A DNA stretch of 64,000 bases from Vibrio sp. Of7-15 (GCF_022347565.1 NZ_JAKRGH010000003.1:288910-352909), one strand, 5' to 3'. Shown: positions 27,708 through 35,237, numbered from the stretch's first letter. Numbers and translations are program-made. Notes: generated by a model not told the origin, from the letters alone.

Positions 27708-29042
27708 TTAACGTGCAAAAGACAGCCTCATCGCAGAATCCCGGCTCTCTACTCCCCTTTTCTTGGAATACACCAAGTCACCATTTACCCACGTACTTTT
27801 AATACACGCGGAAAATTCATGACCAGTAAAGGGTGACCACCCACAGTGGTATAAGCAGTTTTCGTTCGTCACTAAAGTCGGTGAATGAGTATCCACCAGC
27901 ACGAGATCAGCATAGTACCCTTCTCGAATAAAGCCTCGTTCACGAATAGCGTAGCGAATAGCTGGATTATGGGCCGTTTTTTCTGCCACTTGTTCCACTG
28001 TAAGATGGCCTAAGTTCACATGATCAAACAGGCTAAGAAGAGCATGCTGAACTAAAGGCAGACCTGCTGGCGCTTGCTCGTAACCCACCTGCTTTTCTTT
28101 CCATGTGTGAGGCGCATGGTCAGTGGCAATAATGTCGATTTGATTGGTATGAAGGGCTTGGATCAAAGCATCACGATCGCTTCGGTATTTAATTGCAGGG
28201 TTACATTTAATTTGGTTTCCTAACGCTGCATAGTCTTGATTGCTAAACCAAAGGTGATGAACACACGCTTCTGCAGTAATGTGTTTATTTTGAATTGGCC
28301 CAGATTCAAACAGAGCAAGTTCTTTTGCGGTTGTGATGTGTAAAACATGAAGCTGACTGCGGTGTTTTTTTGCCAACTCAACCGCATAAGAAGACGAGGC
28401 ATAACACGCTTTATCGTCTCTCAAGATTGGGTGATCATCAATAGTAAAAACGGACTTTAAACGTTGTAAATGCGCCGTATTTTTACTGATAACTGGTCCA
28501 TTCTCGCAGTGAGTCACAATCAGCACCGGAGAGTCTCTAAAAATGGCATCCAGCGCTTGTGGGTTCTCAACCAACAAATCCCCTGTTGATGCCCCCATAA
28601 ACACTTTTACACCACAATGAATCTTGGGGTCTAAACGCTGAATTTGTTCTATATTGTCTTCTGTTGCACCGAGGTAAAACGAATAGTTTGCCAATGAATT
28701 ATCTGCTGCAATAGCGTATTTTCGTTCTAATGCTTCAATCGTGGTAGTCGCGGGATTTACATTAGGCATTTCCATGTAACTAGTAATACCGCCAGCTACA
28801 GCGGCACGAGACTCTGTCGCTATCGACCCTTTGTGCGTTAATCCTGGTTCACGAAAATGCACCTGATCATCAATCATCCCAGGCAAAAGATAACAGCCTT
28901 TAGCATCAACAATATGATCATCAGATTTAGCCGCAATGTCGGCTGCCACCTTTTCAATTCGCTGCCCGACAATTCGCAAATCCGTTTCAATCGTGGTGCC
29001 TTCGTTTACCACACGGGCATTCTTGATTAGTGTTGCTGACAT
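27708..29042 (-). CDS. Dihydroorotase-like amidohydrolase with altered metal site
   Basis: 444-aa class I dihydroorotase-type enzyme (carbamoyl aspartate to dihydroorotate, pyrimidine synthesis). The first metal motif reads DDQVHFREPG, so residue 60 is Gln where most family members have the first His of HxH; His62, the candidate carboxylated Lys in GVKVFMGAS, THCEN, HVLHIT and ATDHAPH remain. The same Q variant is recalled from Bacteroidetes enzymes. It follows zur by 106 bp and precedes the COG0523 gene, which fits reports of Zur-linked PyrC paralogues. It may be a low-zinc substitute or have another hydantoinase-like substrate. Confidence 0.82.
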   Translation of the reverse strand: MSATLIKNARVVNEGTTIETDLRIVGQRIEKVAADIAAKSDDHIVDAKGCYLLPGMIDDQVHFREPGLTHKGSIATESRAAVAGGITSYMEMPNVNPATTTIEALERKYAIAADNSLANYSFYLGATEDNIEQIQRLDPKIHCGVKVFMGASTGDLLVENPQALDAIFRDSPVLIVTHCENGPVISKNTAHLQRLKSVFTIDDHPILRDDKACYASSSYAVELAKKHRSQLHVLHITTAKELALFESGPIQNKHITAEACVHHLWFSNQDYAALGNQIKCNPAIKYRSDRDALIQALHTNQIDIIATDHAPHTWKEKQVGYEQAPAGLPLVQHALLSLFDHVNLGHLTVEQVAEKTAHNPAIRYAIRERGFIREGYYADLVLVDTHSPTLVTNENCLYHCGWSPFTGHEFSACIKSTWVNGDLVYSKKRGVESRDSAMRLSFAR

Positions 29043-29148
29043 AGCTTTTCGAAATCTCCTTTTATTGGGGTTAACAGTTATTTAAATAGGCAGAGTTGCA
29101 ATGCCATCAATGGTCAAGCGTCAATTTTCTCATTGGTCTCGGTTTAAT

Positions 29149-29601
29149 TTATTTGGCGCATTCGTCGCATACACAGCTAATTTCAAGTTGAGGATTAACA
29201 AGAGTAAACCCCTCTTGTCGAGCATTAGACTGAAGACCAGTGATCATTTCAGGGGCGATGGTTTGCTCAATAATTTTGTCGCACTTAGAGCAGATTAAAA
29301 ATTGAGGAGTTCCGTGTTGATGGCCACAAAGAATATGAGAACACGCGATGTATTTGTTGGATACTTGAAGTTTATGAGCCAGGTGCTCACCTTCAAGAAA
29401 ATCTAAAATCCGATAAACTGACACTGCTGGAATGATCTGATCAAAATGAGTTTGGCAGTAATCAACTAATTCATAAGCAGAAAGCGCTTTATTTGCATGC
29501 ACCAAAGCACGAAGCACCAGCTTCCGCTTTGTAGTCAGCTGTTTCCCATTTGCCTTACACTTTTGCTCTACATGCTCAATAATAGCGTTGATTTCGCGCA
29601 T
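29149..29601 (-). CDS. zur: Zinc uptake regulator Zur (Fur family)
   Basis: 150-aa repressor of the Fur superfamily. The winged helix covers residues 1-80 (QLTTKRKLVLRALVHANKAL, AVSVYRILDFLEGEHLAHKL); the dimer and metal region has CSHILCGHQHGTPQF, LICSKCDKI and the final CVCDEC, the Zur-type double CxxC pattern. The longer frame to 29652 is rejected because it would run through an operator-like palindrome at 29633-29650; the ATG at 29601 gives the usual Zur length. It heads a likely operon with the dihydroorotase-like and COG0523 genes. Confidence 0.87.
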   Translation of the reverse strand: MREINAIIEHVEQKCKANGKQLTTKRKLVLRALVHANKALSAYELVDYCQTHFDQIIPAVSVYRILDFLEGEHLAHKLQVSNKYIACSHILCGHQHGTPQFLICSKCDKIIEQTIAPEMITGLQSNARQEGFTLVNPQLEISCVCDECAK

Positions 29602-29632
29602 CCTACTCACTTCATAACCACAACAGCCAACA

Positions 29633-29650
29633 GTTACGTTATAACATAAC
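29633..29650. promoter_or_regulatory. Zur-box-like operator upstream of zur
   Basis: GTTACGTTATAACATAAC is an 18-bp palindrome with a single mismatched pair around GTTATAAC. It resembles the recalled gammaproteobacterial Zur consensus centred on TGTTATAATATAACA. It lies 32 bp before the zur start, so Zur probably represses its own operon. Confidence 0.6.
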
Positions 29651-29660
29651 ACCTACAACA

Positions 29661-29687
29661 TAAAAACCTCAAATTAAAATATGAGGT
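29661..29687 (-). terminator. Probable terminator of the 214-aa unknown gene
   Basis: On the minus strand ACCTCA, 10-base loop, TGAGGT followed by TTTTT. The stem is short at 6 bp. Confidence 0.55.
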
Positions 29688-29725
29688 ATGGGTAGCTTGT
29701 AGTGAGTACGGGGAAGTTAACGATC

Positions 29726-30370
29726 CTATTTAGCGTTCATTAACGCCTCTTTCTCAAGTAATTTCTCTAGGAGATGCGATTCTGTCAATGTAAAGACTGA
29801 ATCAAAATTTTCACTACGAATACCAAGCTTATTCACCAAATTCCGAGGAATACGTGTGTTACAAGCTTCCAAAAATCGAATGAACTCTGCAACTGAAATG
29901 TTGTTAATACGTCGTACTGCTTTGTCAAACCCTGCTTGGTTACAAAGAGGAGTTACGCCATCATCAGTCATACGATAAGCCATCTGAAATTTAGCTTCAG
30001 AGGCAGAATATTCAATATTTTCAAAACGAATACATGCAGCTTCGGGAATGGCTTTGGTGCGAACTTGTGCTCCAAACTCCTCCCAACAAACACCACAAAC
30101 AGACAAACTAAAAAGCTCTGGAAGATGTGCCGTCTCTTTCGGAGCAATATACTGTCCCTTCTGAAGCTCAGCGCAAAGTTCATGTAATGAAGCAAAGTTC
30201 AGTTTCTCGTAAGTAACACGTCCACAATGGCTTTCGTAACTCAACTTTAATGTATTAAGTAAGTAATAAATATGACCACAGCGCTGCCAATCAGCTTGTT
30301 GCGAAGTCTTTTCTGCCCCTTTATCAAACTTCACTGTTCTTGGTACTAATTGCTCTAAGATCTTTTTCAT
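29726..30370 (-). CDS. Unknown cysteine-containing protein behind a Fur-like box
   Basis: 214-aa predicted cytosolic protein that I do not recognise. It has seven cysteines, including a CxxC in SVCGVCWEEFG near residue 96 and singles in WQRCGH, SHCGR and HELCAE, so metal or redox chemistry is possible but unproven. No signal peptide or membrane helix is seen. GAGAGG lies 5 bases before the ATG. A Fur-like box 37-55 bp upstream would cover its promoter, suggesting iron-repressed expression. It lies between zur and the divergent dihydroorotate dehydrogenase gene. Confidence 0.6.
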   Translation of the reverse strand: MKKILEQLVPRTVKFDKGAEKTSQQADWQRCGHIYYLLNTLKLSYESHCGRVTYEKLNFASLHELCAELQKGQYIAPKETAHLPELFSLSVCGVCWEEFGAQVRTKAIPEAACIRFENIEYSASEAKFQMAYRMTDDGVTPLCNQAGFDKAVRRINNISVAEFIRFLEACNTRIPRNLVNKLGIRSENFDSVFTLTESHLLEKLLEKEALMNAK

Positions 30371-30406
30371 TGTCGCCTCTCATCACATATTGGCAATAAC
30401 ATAGAT

Positions 30407-30425
30407 GATAATGAGAATGATTGCC
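30407..30425. promoter_or_regulatory. Fur-box-like operator
   Basis: GATAATGAGAATGATTGCC matches the classical GATAATGATAATCATTATC at 15 of 19 positions. It lies in the divergent region, about 37 bp upstream of the minus-strand unknown gene and 14 bp upstream of the -35 of the plus-strand pyrD-like gene, so the unknown gene is the likelier target. Confidence 0.6.
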
Positions 30426-30438
30426 ATTAATATTTAAT

Positions 30439-30468
30439 TTGACACCAAGCATTGCCTCTCATTTTAAT
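30439..30468 (+). promoter_or_regulatory. Sigma-70 promoter of the pyrD-like gene
   Basis: TTGACA at 30439-30444, 18-bp spacer and TTTAAT at 30463-30468, 25 bp before the ATG. The -35 is a perfect match. Confidence 0.6.
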
Positions 30469-30493
30469 AATTACCAATATCTAGGAGAAAAAA

Positions 30494-31666
30494 ATGAGCA
30501 CCCTTATCGGATTACGTAATTTCTTGCTCAAGATTGTTTATCGCATTGCCCGCCCAGTTATTTTTTTAATGGAACCAGAAGAAGCACACTACATGTTCAA
30601 ACGTGTTGGTGTATTTCTTGGCAAATACTCCTTCACCCGATCCCTAACCTCTTTTTTGTTCAACTATAAGCACAAAAGCCTAAATACGACGGTTGATGGA
30701 ATCGAGTATCGCAACCCCGTTGGTTTGTCTGCTGGTTTCGATAAAGACGGTGAGCTAACCAGCATCTACCCTTCTATCGGTTTTGGCTTGGCAGAACTTG
30801 GCTCTTTCACTGGTGAAGTGTGCCCTGGCAACCCTGGAAAACGACTGTTCCGCATGGTCAAATCAAAATCGATTCTGGTGTGGTATGGCTTAAACAACCA
30901 AGGTGCTGAAAAGATCTCATCTCGCTTGCAAGGTGTCGATTTTGGACCGCTGCGTGTGGGCATCAATGCGGCTAAATCAAACATTACCCCTGAATTTGAT
31001 CTGCAAGACTCCATTGATGATTATGTAAAGACCTTACGCGCTTTTAAAGACATTGGTGATTACTTCACAATTAATATCAGTTGCCCAAATACCCAAGATG
31101 GTGAACCATTTGTTGATCCTAAAAAGCTAGGCGCATTATTGGCTGCCGTTAATGAAAACCGTGTAGAAGGTCGACCTGTTTATGTAAAACTCGCTGCGGA
31201 CTTAGAGCTTGAAGAGATCAATGTCATCGTCGACACCTGCCTCGAATACCATATCGATGGCGTCGTTTTAACCAACTTAGCAAAACCTTCTCATAACCAA
31301 GAATATGTGAAAGACGAGCTGCCTTACCACAAAGGTGCCATGAGCGGCTTGCCATTACAACGCATCTCTACCAACGTAATTAGACATGTTTACCGACGCA
31401 CAAGAGGTGAATTAACCATCATAGGGGTCGGTGGCGTGTTTAGCGCGAAAGACGCCTATGAAAAAATCACTTCAGGAGCTAGCCTACTACACATGATCAC
31501 AACAATGATTTTTGATGGCCCACAAAACATCAATGAAATTAATCGTGGTTTAGTAAAACTGCTTGAAGCCGATGGGTTCAAAACCATAGAAGAAGCAGTG
31601 GGATCCCGTAACCCACTTCCTAAACTCAAAGAAGAGAAACCAGAAGACATCAAAGACGTCGCCTAG
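30494..31666 (+). CDS. Class 2-like dihydroorotate dehydrogenase, divergent
   Basis: 390-aa flavoprotein like quinone-linked dihydroorotate dehydrogenase (dihydroorotate to orotate). The N-terminal hydrophobic helical extension (LLKIVYRIARPVIFLMEPEEAHYMF) that docks on the membrane, NPVGLSAGFDKDG, ELGSFTGEVCPGNP and VLTNL fit class 2, and the final IGVGGVFSAKDAYEKITSGA binds FMN phosphate. However, the base position reads NISCPNT (Cys197), where class 2 enzymes normally have Ser and class 1 enzymes Cys. It has its own AGGAGA ribosome site and promoter. It could be a second PyrD used in special conditions; the housekeeping copy would be elsewhere. Confidence 0.8.
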   Translation: MSTLIGLRNFLLKIVYRIARPVIFLMEPEEAHYMFKRVGVFLGKYSFTRSLTSFLFNYKHKSLNTTVDGIEYRNPVGLSAGFDKDGELTSIYPSIGFGLAELGSFTGEVCPGNPGKRLFRMVKSKSILVWYGLNNQGAEKISSRLQGVDFGPLRVGINAAKSNITPEFDLQDSIDDYVKTLRAFKDIGDYFTINISCPNTQDGEPFVDPKKLGALLAAVNENRVEGRPVYVKLAADLELEEINVIVDTCLEYHIDGVVLTNLAKPSHNQEYVKDELPYHKGAMSGLPLQRISTNVIRHVYRRTRGELTIIGVGGVFSAKDAYEKITSGASLLHMITTMIFDGPQNINEINRGLVKLLEADGFKTIEEAVGSRNPLPKLKEEKPEDIKDVA

Positions 31667-31713
31667 CCCGATGACCAAAAGCGTTCAATTGAGAATTATC
31701 GAGTAAAAATAAA

Positions 31714-31739
31714 GAAGCCCAGCAATTGAGCTGGGCTTC
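31714..31739. terminator. Bidirectional terminator, pyrD-like / VC0807-type genes
   Basis: GAAGCCCAGC, loop AATTGA, GCTGGGCTTC. Read on the minus strand it is followed by TTTATTTTTA, so it serves the VC0807-type gene best. Confidence 0.82.
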
Positions 31740-31756
31740 AGGTTATGCGTTAAGCA

Positions 31757-32452
31757 TTATTTAGCGAGGAAGATTTGCCCTGTTTCGAGTGATGTCATTA
31801 CACGGATTTGACGCCAAACGTAGTAGAACACCCCCATCATCATCAAAAGACTTGGGATAGCAATGATTGGGTAACTATAAAGAGTCAACTTACCAAGTTC
31901 CTCATTAAATGCAGCAGTCCCCGCAGGGCTTGTTACAATCCAAGTAGCAAGGAAATAGTTCATCGCAGAAGAAAAAGCAAAAGTACTCGCGAACAAGTAA
32001 TTTGATGTCATTAAACAACGCTCAAACCGTTCGGTGTTACCTGAGTCCTTTAGTCGCTCTTGAATAAGAGGCATGTTGAATAAAGCGGGTGTGAAGATAA
32101 ACTTTTGGATAAACGGATAACGAGTGAATGTCGATCCAAGAACGGCCAAACCAATGACACCTGGAATCAGTGCTTCTTTTAGCGCTAACCAGCGAGTATC
32201 TAGCTCAAATAAACCGATTCCCCCTGTTAATAACACGCTCACAAAACCAAGTGCAGCAATGAAATTAAAGGTTTTATTGCGGATCAACTCCAGACCGCCG
32301 TAAGCAATAGGGAAAGACAGCGCGACAATGAGTGCCAACCCCGTTCCTAGATGTTCGTCTCCACTGAACTTCATTAAGATAAAAGAAGGAAGAAAAACGT
32401 TAAAAAGGATTTCGAATAAAGGGCTCGACTTTTTGTTTTCTTTGTTACTCAT
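31757..32452 (-). CDS. VC0807-type membrane protein
   Basis: 231-aa inner-membrane protein with about six hydrophobic segments, recognised as the VC0807 family of Vibrio membrane proteins (SPLFEILFNVFLPSFILMKF, then LKEALIPGVIGLAVLGS and FIFTPALFN). The function is unknown; the fold is like the septation protein A family. No strong ribosome site is seen before the ATG. It is the last gene transcribed leftwards before the terminator at 31714. Confidence 0.75.
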   Translation of the reverse strand: MSNKENKKSSPLFEILFNVFLPSFILMKFSGDEHLGTGLALIVALSFPIAYGGLELIRNKTFNFIAALGFVSVLLTGGIGLFELDTRWLALKEALIPGVIGLAVLGSTFTRYPFIQKFIFTPALFNMPLIQERLKDSGNTERFERCLMTSNYLFASTFAFSSAMNYFLATWIVTSPAGTAAFNEELGKLTLYSYPIIAIPSLLMMMGVFYYVWRQIRVMTSLETGQIFLAK

Positions 32453-32465
32453 AATTCTAAATACA

Positions 32466-32681
32466 TTATGTTATGGAATTTATTTTCTGGGATTGTTCTT
32501 TACCCAGACCAAGATGTAAAGCTTTAAGATCCCTTGCTATGTAACGACATGTGACATCCCAAAAAACGCCCTGATCTCGCTGCACGTGCAAAGCACCTAA
32601 GTGACTCTCATAGTTCAATAAGTATCTACTTATCAAATGGATAAACCGTCTTTTCAACTCCTTTTGTGAAACACTGACCAT
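32466..32681 (-). CDS. Hypothetical 71-aa protein (doubtful)
   Basis: Short basic frame ending 13 bp before the VC0807-type start. It reads LKRRFIHLISRYLLNYESHL then DVTCRYIARDLKALHLGLG, with plausible helices but no family I recognise. Its ribosome site is weak: TTTAGG abuts the ATG, and AAGGAG occurs inside the frame, so the true start may be later. It may be a real small partner of the downstream gene or a chance frame. Confidence 0.35.
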   Translation of the reverse strand: MVSVSQKELKRRFIHLISRYLLNYESHLGALHVQRDQGVFWDVTCRYIARDLKALHLGLGKEQSQKINSIT

Positions 32682-32923
32682 CCTAAATAACAGGAATGAT
32701 CACACAACATCAATGTACAAACAACTTAGTGCTCAAAATCTTAAGCAACTACTCCATTAATTATATATGACCTATTCAAAGTTTAGATTGAATCTCACAA
32801 TGACATAGTATCACTGACTGGATGATAACACTTAACTATACAAGAAGAACTAAAATCATTGTGCGACAAATACTTAACGATCGCTTCACACTGAAGTCAC
32901 CTAAACATTAAGAATAAGATCAT

Positions 32924-33100
32924 TCAATTAGCCTGAAACATTACTGGCAACCAGCGCAAACCCGACAACAACCATAACAACAAAAATAAAAAGCCAGCCC
33001 TCTCAGCCCCATAATCCACAAATACGACCTCGAGTGTTGGCTCAATTCGAATGATTCTACCTTTAAAGTAATTACCTTTTTCGAATAAGCTGTTATCCAT
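32924..33100 (-). pseudogene. RNase E S1-domain fragment joined to a hydrophobic tail
   Basis: A 58-codon frame with ATG and AGAGG 5 bases upstream. Residues 13-31, KGRIIRIEPTLEVVFVDYG, then AERAGFL, match the start of the RNase E S1 domain (E. coli KGKITRIEPSLEAAFVDYG, AERHGFL). Immediately afterwards homology stops and a Leu/Trp-rich tail, FLFLLLWLLSGLRW, follows to a TGA. No remainder of rne is nearby. It may be a captured gene fragment left by recombination, or a small membrane protein built from it. Treated as a pseudogene fragment. Confidence 0.65.
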
Positions 33101-33109
33101 ACATGCCTC

Positions 33110-33192
33110 TAATTACTCCAAGTACCACAACCAAAAATAACGAATAAAAAGCATCAACTTGATCGCATTGTTATATGTATTACCACTACGTA
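33110..33192 (-). repeat. Possible attC-like remnant D
   Basis: Directly after the 87-aa gene stop, the minus strand reads ATATAACAATGCGATCAAGT then TGATGC; GCGATCAA and TTGATGC are partly self-complementary. The TATAACAA opening is common at the start of Vibrio attC sites (recalled). No GTTRRRY core was found at the other end. Confidence 0.3.
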
Positions 33193-33456
33193 CTACAAAC
33201 TAATTCCAAGGTTGTTACGAATATAAGTAGGAATAGCCAGCTTATCATCAAGGCTACTAAATTTAGGTTTAGGCATAGCTTCGATAACTTCATTTAACTC
33301 ATCGTAACTAATGCCCATTACCCTTGAAGCGGTCATCAAGCCATTAATAAACTGTTTTTTCTCGCGCTTATGCTGAATATCATTCGTTGGAATCAAACAA
33401 TATTCGTGACACTCTTTATTTAATAAAGCCAACATTTCAGATTTTTTCGATTCCAT
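33193..33456 (-). CDS. Hypothetical 87-aa protein
   Basis: Small charged protein, MESKKSEMLALLNKECHEYC onwards, with AMPKPKFSSLDDKLAIPTYI towards the end; mainly helical, no membrane segment, no family recognised. The ATG at 33456 has a strong GGAGG 5 bases upstream, better than the longer start at 33468. It begins 20 bp after the preceding gene's stop, so the two form one unit. An attC-like sequence follows its stop. Confidence 0.6.
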   Translation of the reverse strand: MESKKSEMLALLNKECHEYCLIPTNDIQHKREKKQFINGLMTASRVMGISYDELNEVIEAMPKPKFSSLDDKLAIPTYIRNNLGISL

Positions 33457-33476
33457 TTCTACCTCCATAAGCCTAC

Positions 33477-34124
33477 CTAAGCTATGTGTAAACTTTCTTT
33501 AAACCCTATAAATTCCTTTGATGTGTCTTCATTATTATACGGAGAATCATACATATGAAGTGTATAAAGGGTTCCACCATGATTGATAATCCATGTTTCA
33601 TCATCTATATACAAAGAGTCAATATAATCATGTTCGAATAAAAATGTGGCTTTGAACCTAATAGCTTCAAAATTCGTGGCATTAATTCTTGATGGTGGTT
33701 CGATACACTCGTAAGCAGTGAGTACTGATTCAAAAACACTCACACTATGATCCACGAAATCATCTAAAGATTTAAATTCTTCCAGCACGTCATTTGGCGA
33801 CATGAAAAACGTGATTGATGGGCTAAATCTATCACTGTCCTTACCGGGATATTTTTTAATGATTGCAGCAAGTCCATCCGATAACTCTTCGACTACTTCT
33901 CTTTCAAACTCACTATCAAAGCTTGACAGACGCTGTTTGCCTCTTAAGTAATCAAAGTCGCCGAACGCTTCTACTTCCCAAGCATCAGGAACAATAAATC
34001 CAAATCCCAATTTTTGATTAACAAAATAATTTTGATTTCTTATAACTGAAGCTAACGGATCAAGAGCTACACCTGCAACAGCTAACCCAATAAATTTTAG
34101 AAACTCTCTTCGCCCTATCTTCAC
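33477..34124 (-). CDS. Hypothetical TAT-leader protein with PsbP/DcrB-like features
   Basis: 215-aa protein starting at GTG 34124 (AAGG 9 bases upstream). The N terminus, KIGRREFLKFIGLAVAGVAL, is a good twin-arginine signal. The mature part opens LGFGFIVPDAWEVEAFGDFD, has an NATNFEAIRFKATFLFEHDY segment and ends KEFIGFKESLHIA, a pattern like PsbP/DcrB-fold lipoproteins, though this is only a fold-level impression. The function is unknown. It lies in a run of orphan minus-strand genes separated by palindromic spacers. Confidence 0.6.
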   Translation of the reverse strand: MKIGRREFLKFIGLAVAGVALDPLASVIRNQNYFVNQKLGFGFIVPDAWEVEAFGDFDYLRGKQRLSSFDSEFEREVVEELSDGLAAIIKKYPGKDSDRFSPSITFFMSPNDVLEEFKSLDDFVDHSVSVFESVLTAYECIEPPSRINATNFEAIRFKATFLFEHDYIDSLYIDDETWIINHGGTLYTLHMYDSPYNNEDTSKEFIGFKESLHIA

Positions 34125-34195
34125 TCTTTGCTACCTTAGCCACTTAAACCAACGCATAATCAAAATGCCACGCGTTATGAATAAAGCTTACGTTT
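34125..34195 (-). repeat. attC-like palindromic spacer C
   Basis: The minus strand contains TAACGCGTGGCATTTTG and, after ATTAT, GCGTTGGTTTAAGTGG. AACGC and GCGTT can pair. From memory, AACGCGTGGC followed by GTTTNAGT is the core of Vibrio superintegron attC (VCR-type) sites. It occupies the whole 71-bp gap between two orphan genes. The terminal RYYYAAC and GTTRRRY cores are missing, so it would be an eroded site. Confidence 0.5.
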
Positions 34196-34486
34196 TTAGT
34201 TAAAGTTAACAGCTTTTCTAGCCCATATGGCTTCAAACTCAGTGCTATTTAAAGCAATACAGACACCAAAACTTTTGTCGTTTAAGTTCTCTTTGGTCAT
34301 AACACCCTCTGGCAGTTGTCCATACGAATCTGATTCATGAGTTTCACAATATTTTAATACGTCACCATTTGGCTTTATTTCTATACATCTAGCAATATAG
34401 CCTTGTGCATCAATTTCCCAATACGATTCGATATTGTCGTCAAGACCAACTGAATTTCCTTTTGATGTATACTTTATAAATTTCAT
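34196..34486 (-). CDS. DUF6881-like small protein
   Basis: 96-aa cytoplasmic protein: FIKYTSKGNSVGLDDNIESY, YIARCIEIKPNGDVL, and EFEAIWARKA at the end. This layout (short strand, ExD-type centre, terminal FxxxW) resembles the DUF6881 family, recalled without certainty. Such small single-domain proteins are often immunity or accessory proteins, but no toxin is seen here. The ATG at 34486 is preferred to a frame 15 codons longer; the ribosome site is weak. Confidence 0.55.
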   Translation of the reverse strand: MKFIKYTSKGNSVGLDDNIESYWEIDAQGYIARCIEIKPNGDVLKYCETHESDSYGQLPEGVMTKENLNDKSFGVCIALNSTEFEAIWARKAVNFN

Positions 34487-34504
34487 ATAAACTACCGGAA
34501 AGCA

Positions 34505-34581
34505 TAATCCCTGTAATAGGATGTGCCTCACTAAACTAGTACAGTGGACTTAACCCATACCAAACTACCGAGTATAACAGG
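34505..34581 (-). repeat. Palindromic inter-gene repeat, copy A
   Basis: Shares most bases, with small gaps, with copy B at 35475-35577. Common blocks on the minus strand include TTATACTCGGTAGTTTGGTA (copy B has TTATACTTGG...TTTTGGTA), GTCCA, TAGTTTAGTGAGGCA and AGG..TTATG. The centre can fold. It directly follows the stop of the DUF6882-like gene. Confidence 0.6.
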
Positions 34582-35118
34582 TCACTTTGATTGCTTTTTT
34601 AGCTCACTATTCGATAATGTTATCTCACCAAATGTCATGTAAACCTGTGTTCCACCACCAGCATCAGCTCTGTATGCCCCATTTGCTTTACCAAGGCGCA
34701 TCGCTAATGCCGTATATTCCCATGCTCTTTCTTCTGATAACTTAACAACATGAGTCACCAACTCAGACAACTGGTATTTATGCCCAAATGTTTTCACAAA
34801 ATTTGCATGTTCGCTCAGTTCACTGGGGACTGATGGATGCTCCCAGCCCCACATGAACGTTCCATTCGGTGAATAAGTACCTATAATTTGAACAGGAGCT
34901 TCAGCCACTTTACCATCCGAAAAATCAAACCTAACCTTTCCTAAGTTGAGATCGACACTCCAATGTTTCTCTGAGCCAAGCCCCCAAGAACTTGAATGAG
35001 CTTCTGTCGCGTTCTTCAGCCCAGAAAAGCTCTGAGCAATATACTTTTCAGGTTCTACAGTATTAGCTTGCGCTCCCAAGCTAAATATTGAGGCCATTAA
35101 CAACGCTATTTTTTTCAT
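34582..35118 (-). CDS. Exported DUF6882-like protein
   Basis: About 178 aa starting MKKIALLMASIFSLGAQA, a clear signal peptide cut after about residue 18. The mature part has LGKVRFDFSDGKVAEAPVQI and GTYSPNGTFMWGWEHPSVPS, a tryptophan-rich segment resembling the DUF6882 family (recalled). The ATG at 35118 is chosen because the longer frame would extend into a palindromic repeat and has no leader sense. The function is unknown. Flanked on both sides by palindromic spacers. Confidence 0.6.
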   Translation of the reverse strand: MKKIALLMASIFSLGAQANTVEPEKYIAQSFSGLKNATEAHSSSWGLGSEKHWSVDLNLGKVRFDFSDGKVAEAPVQIIGTYSPNGTFMWGWEHPSVPSELSEHANFVKTFGHKYQLSELVTHVVKLSEERAWEYTALAMRLGKANGAYRADAGGGTQVYMTFGEITLSNSELKKQSK

Positions 35119-35156
35119 TCTAATCTCTTTTATAATTATCAACACAGATAAACCCT

Positions 35157-35200
35157 CTTGGTACACCACATAGCTTTAAAATGTGGCACGCTTTACCAAG
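35157..35200 (-). repeat. Nested inverted repeat E
   Basis: CTTGGTA (35157-35163) pairs with TACCAAG (35194-35200), and inside it CCACAT (35166-35171) pairs with ATGTGG (35181-35186). The nested, bulged hairpin shape is that of a folded attC site. It lies just upstream of the DUF6882-like gene. Confidence 0.5.
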
Positions 35201-35237
35201 GAAAGATTCCATATATTCGGGTCGGTTTGAGTACTTT

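Noticed and set aside
29602..29652. Longer zur reading frame with 17 extra N-terminal residues
   Set aside because: The extra codons cover an operator-like palindrome and would lengthen the protein beyond the usual Zur N terminus; the ATG at 29601 fits better.
32682..32923. Searched for a continuation of the RNase E fragment or a further small gene
   Set aside because: All frames close quickly and no RNase E-like residues were found.
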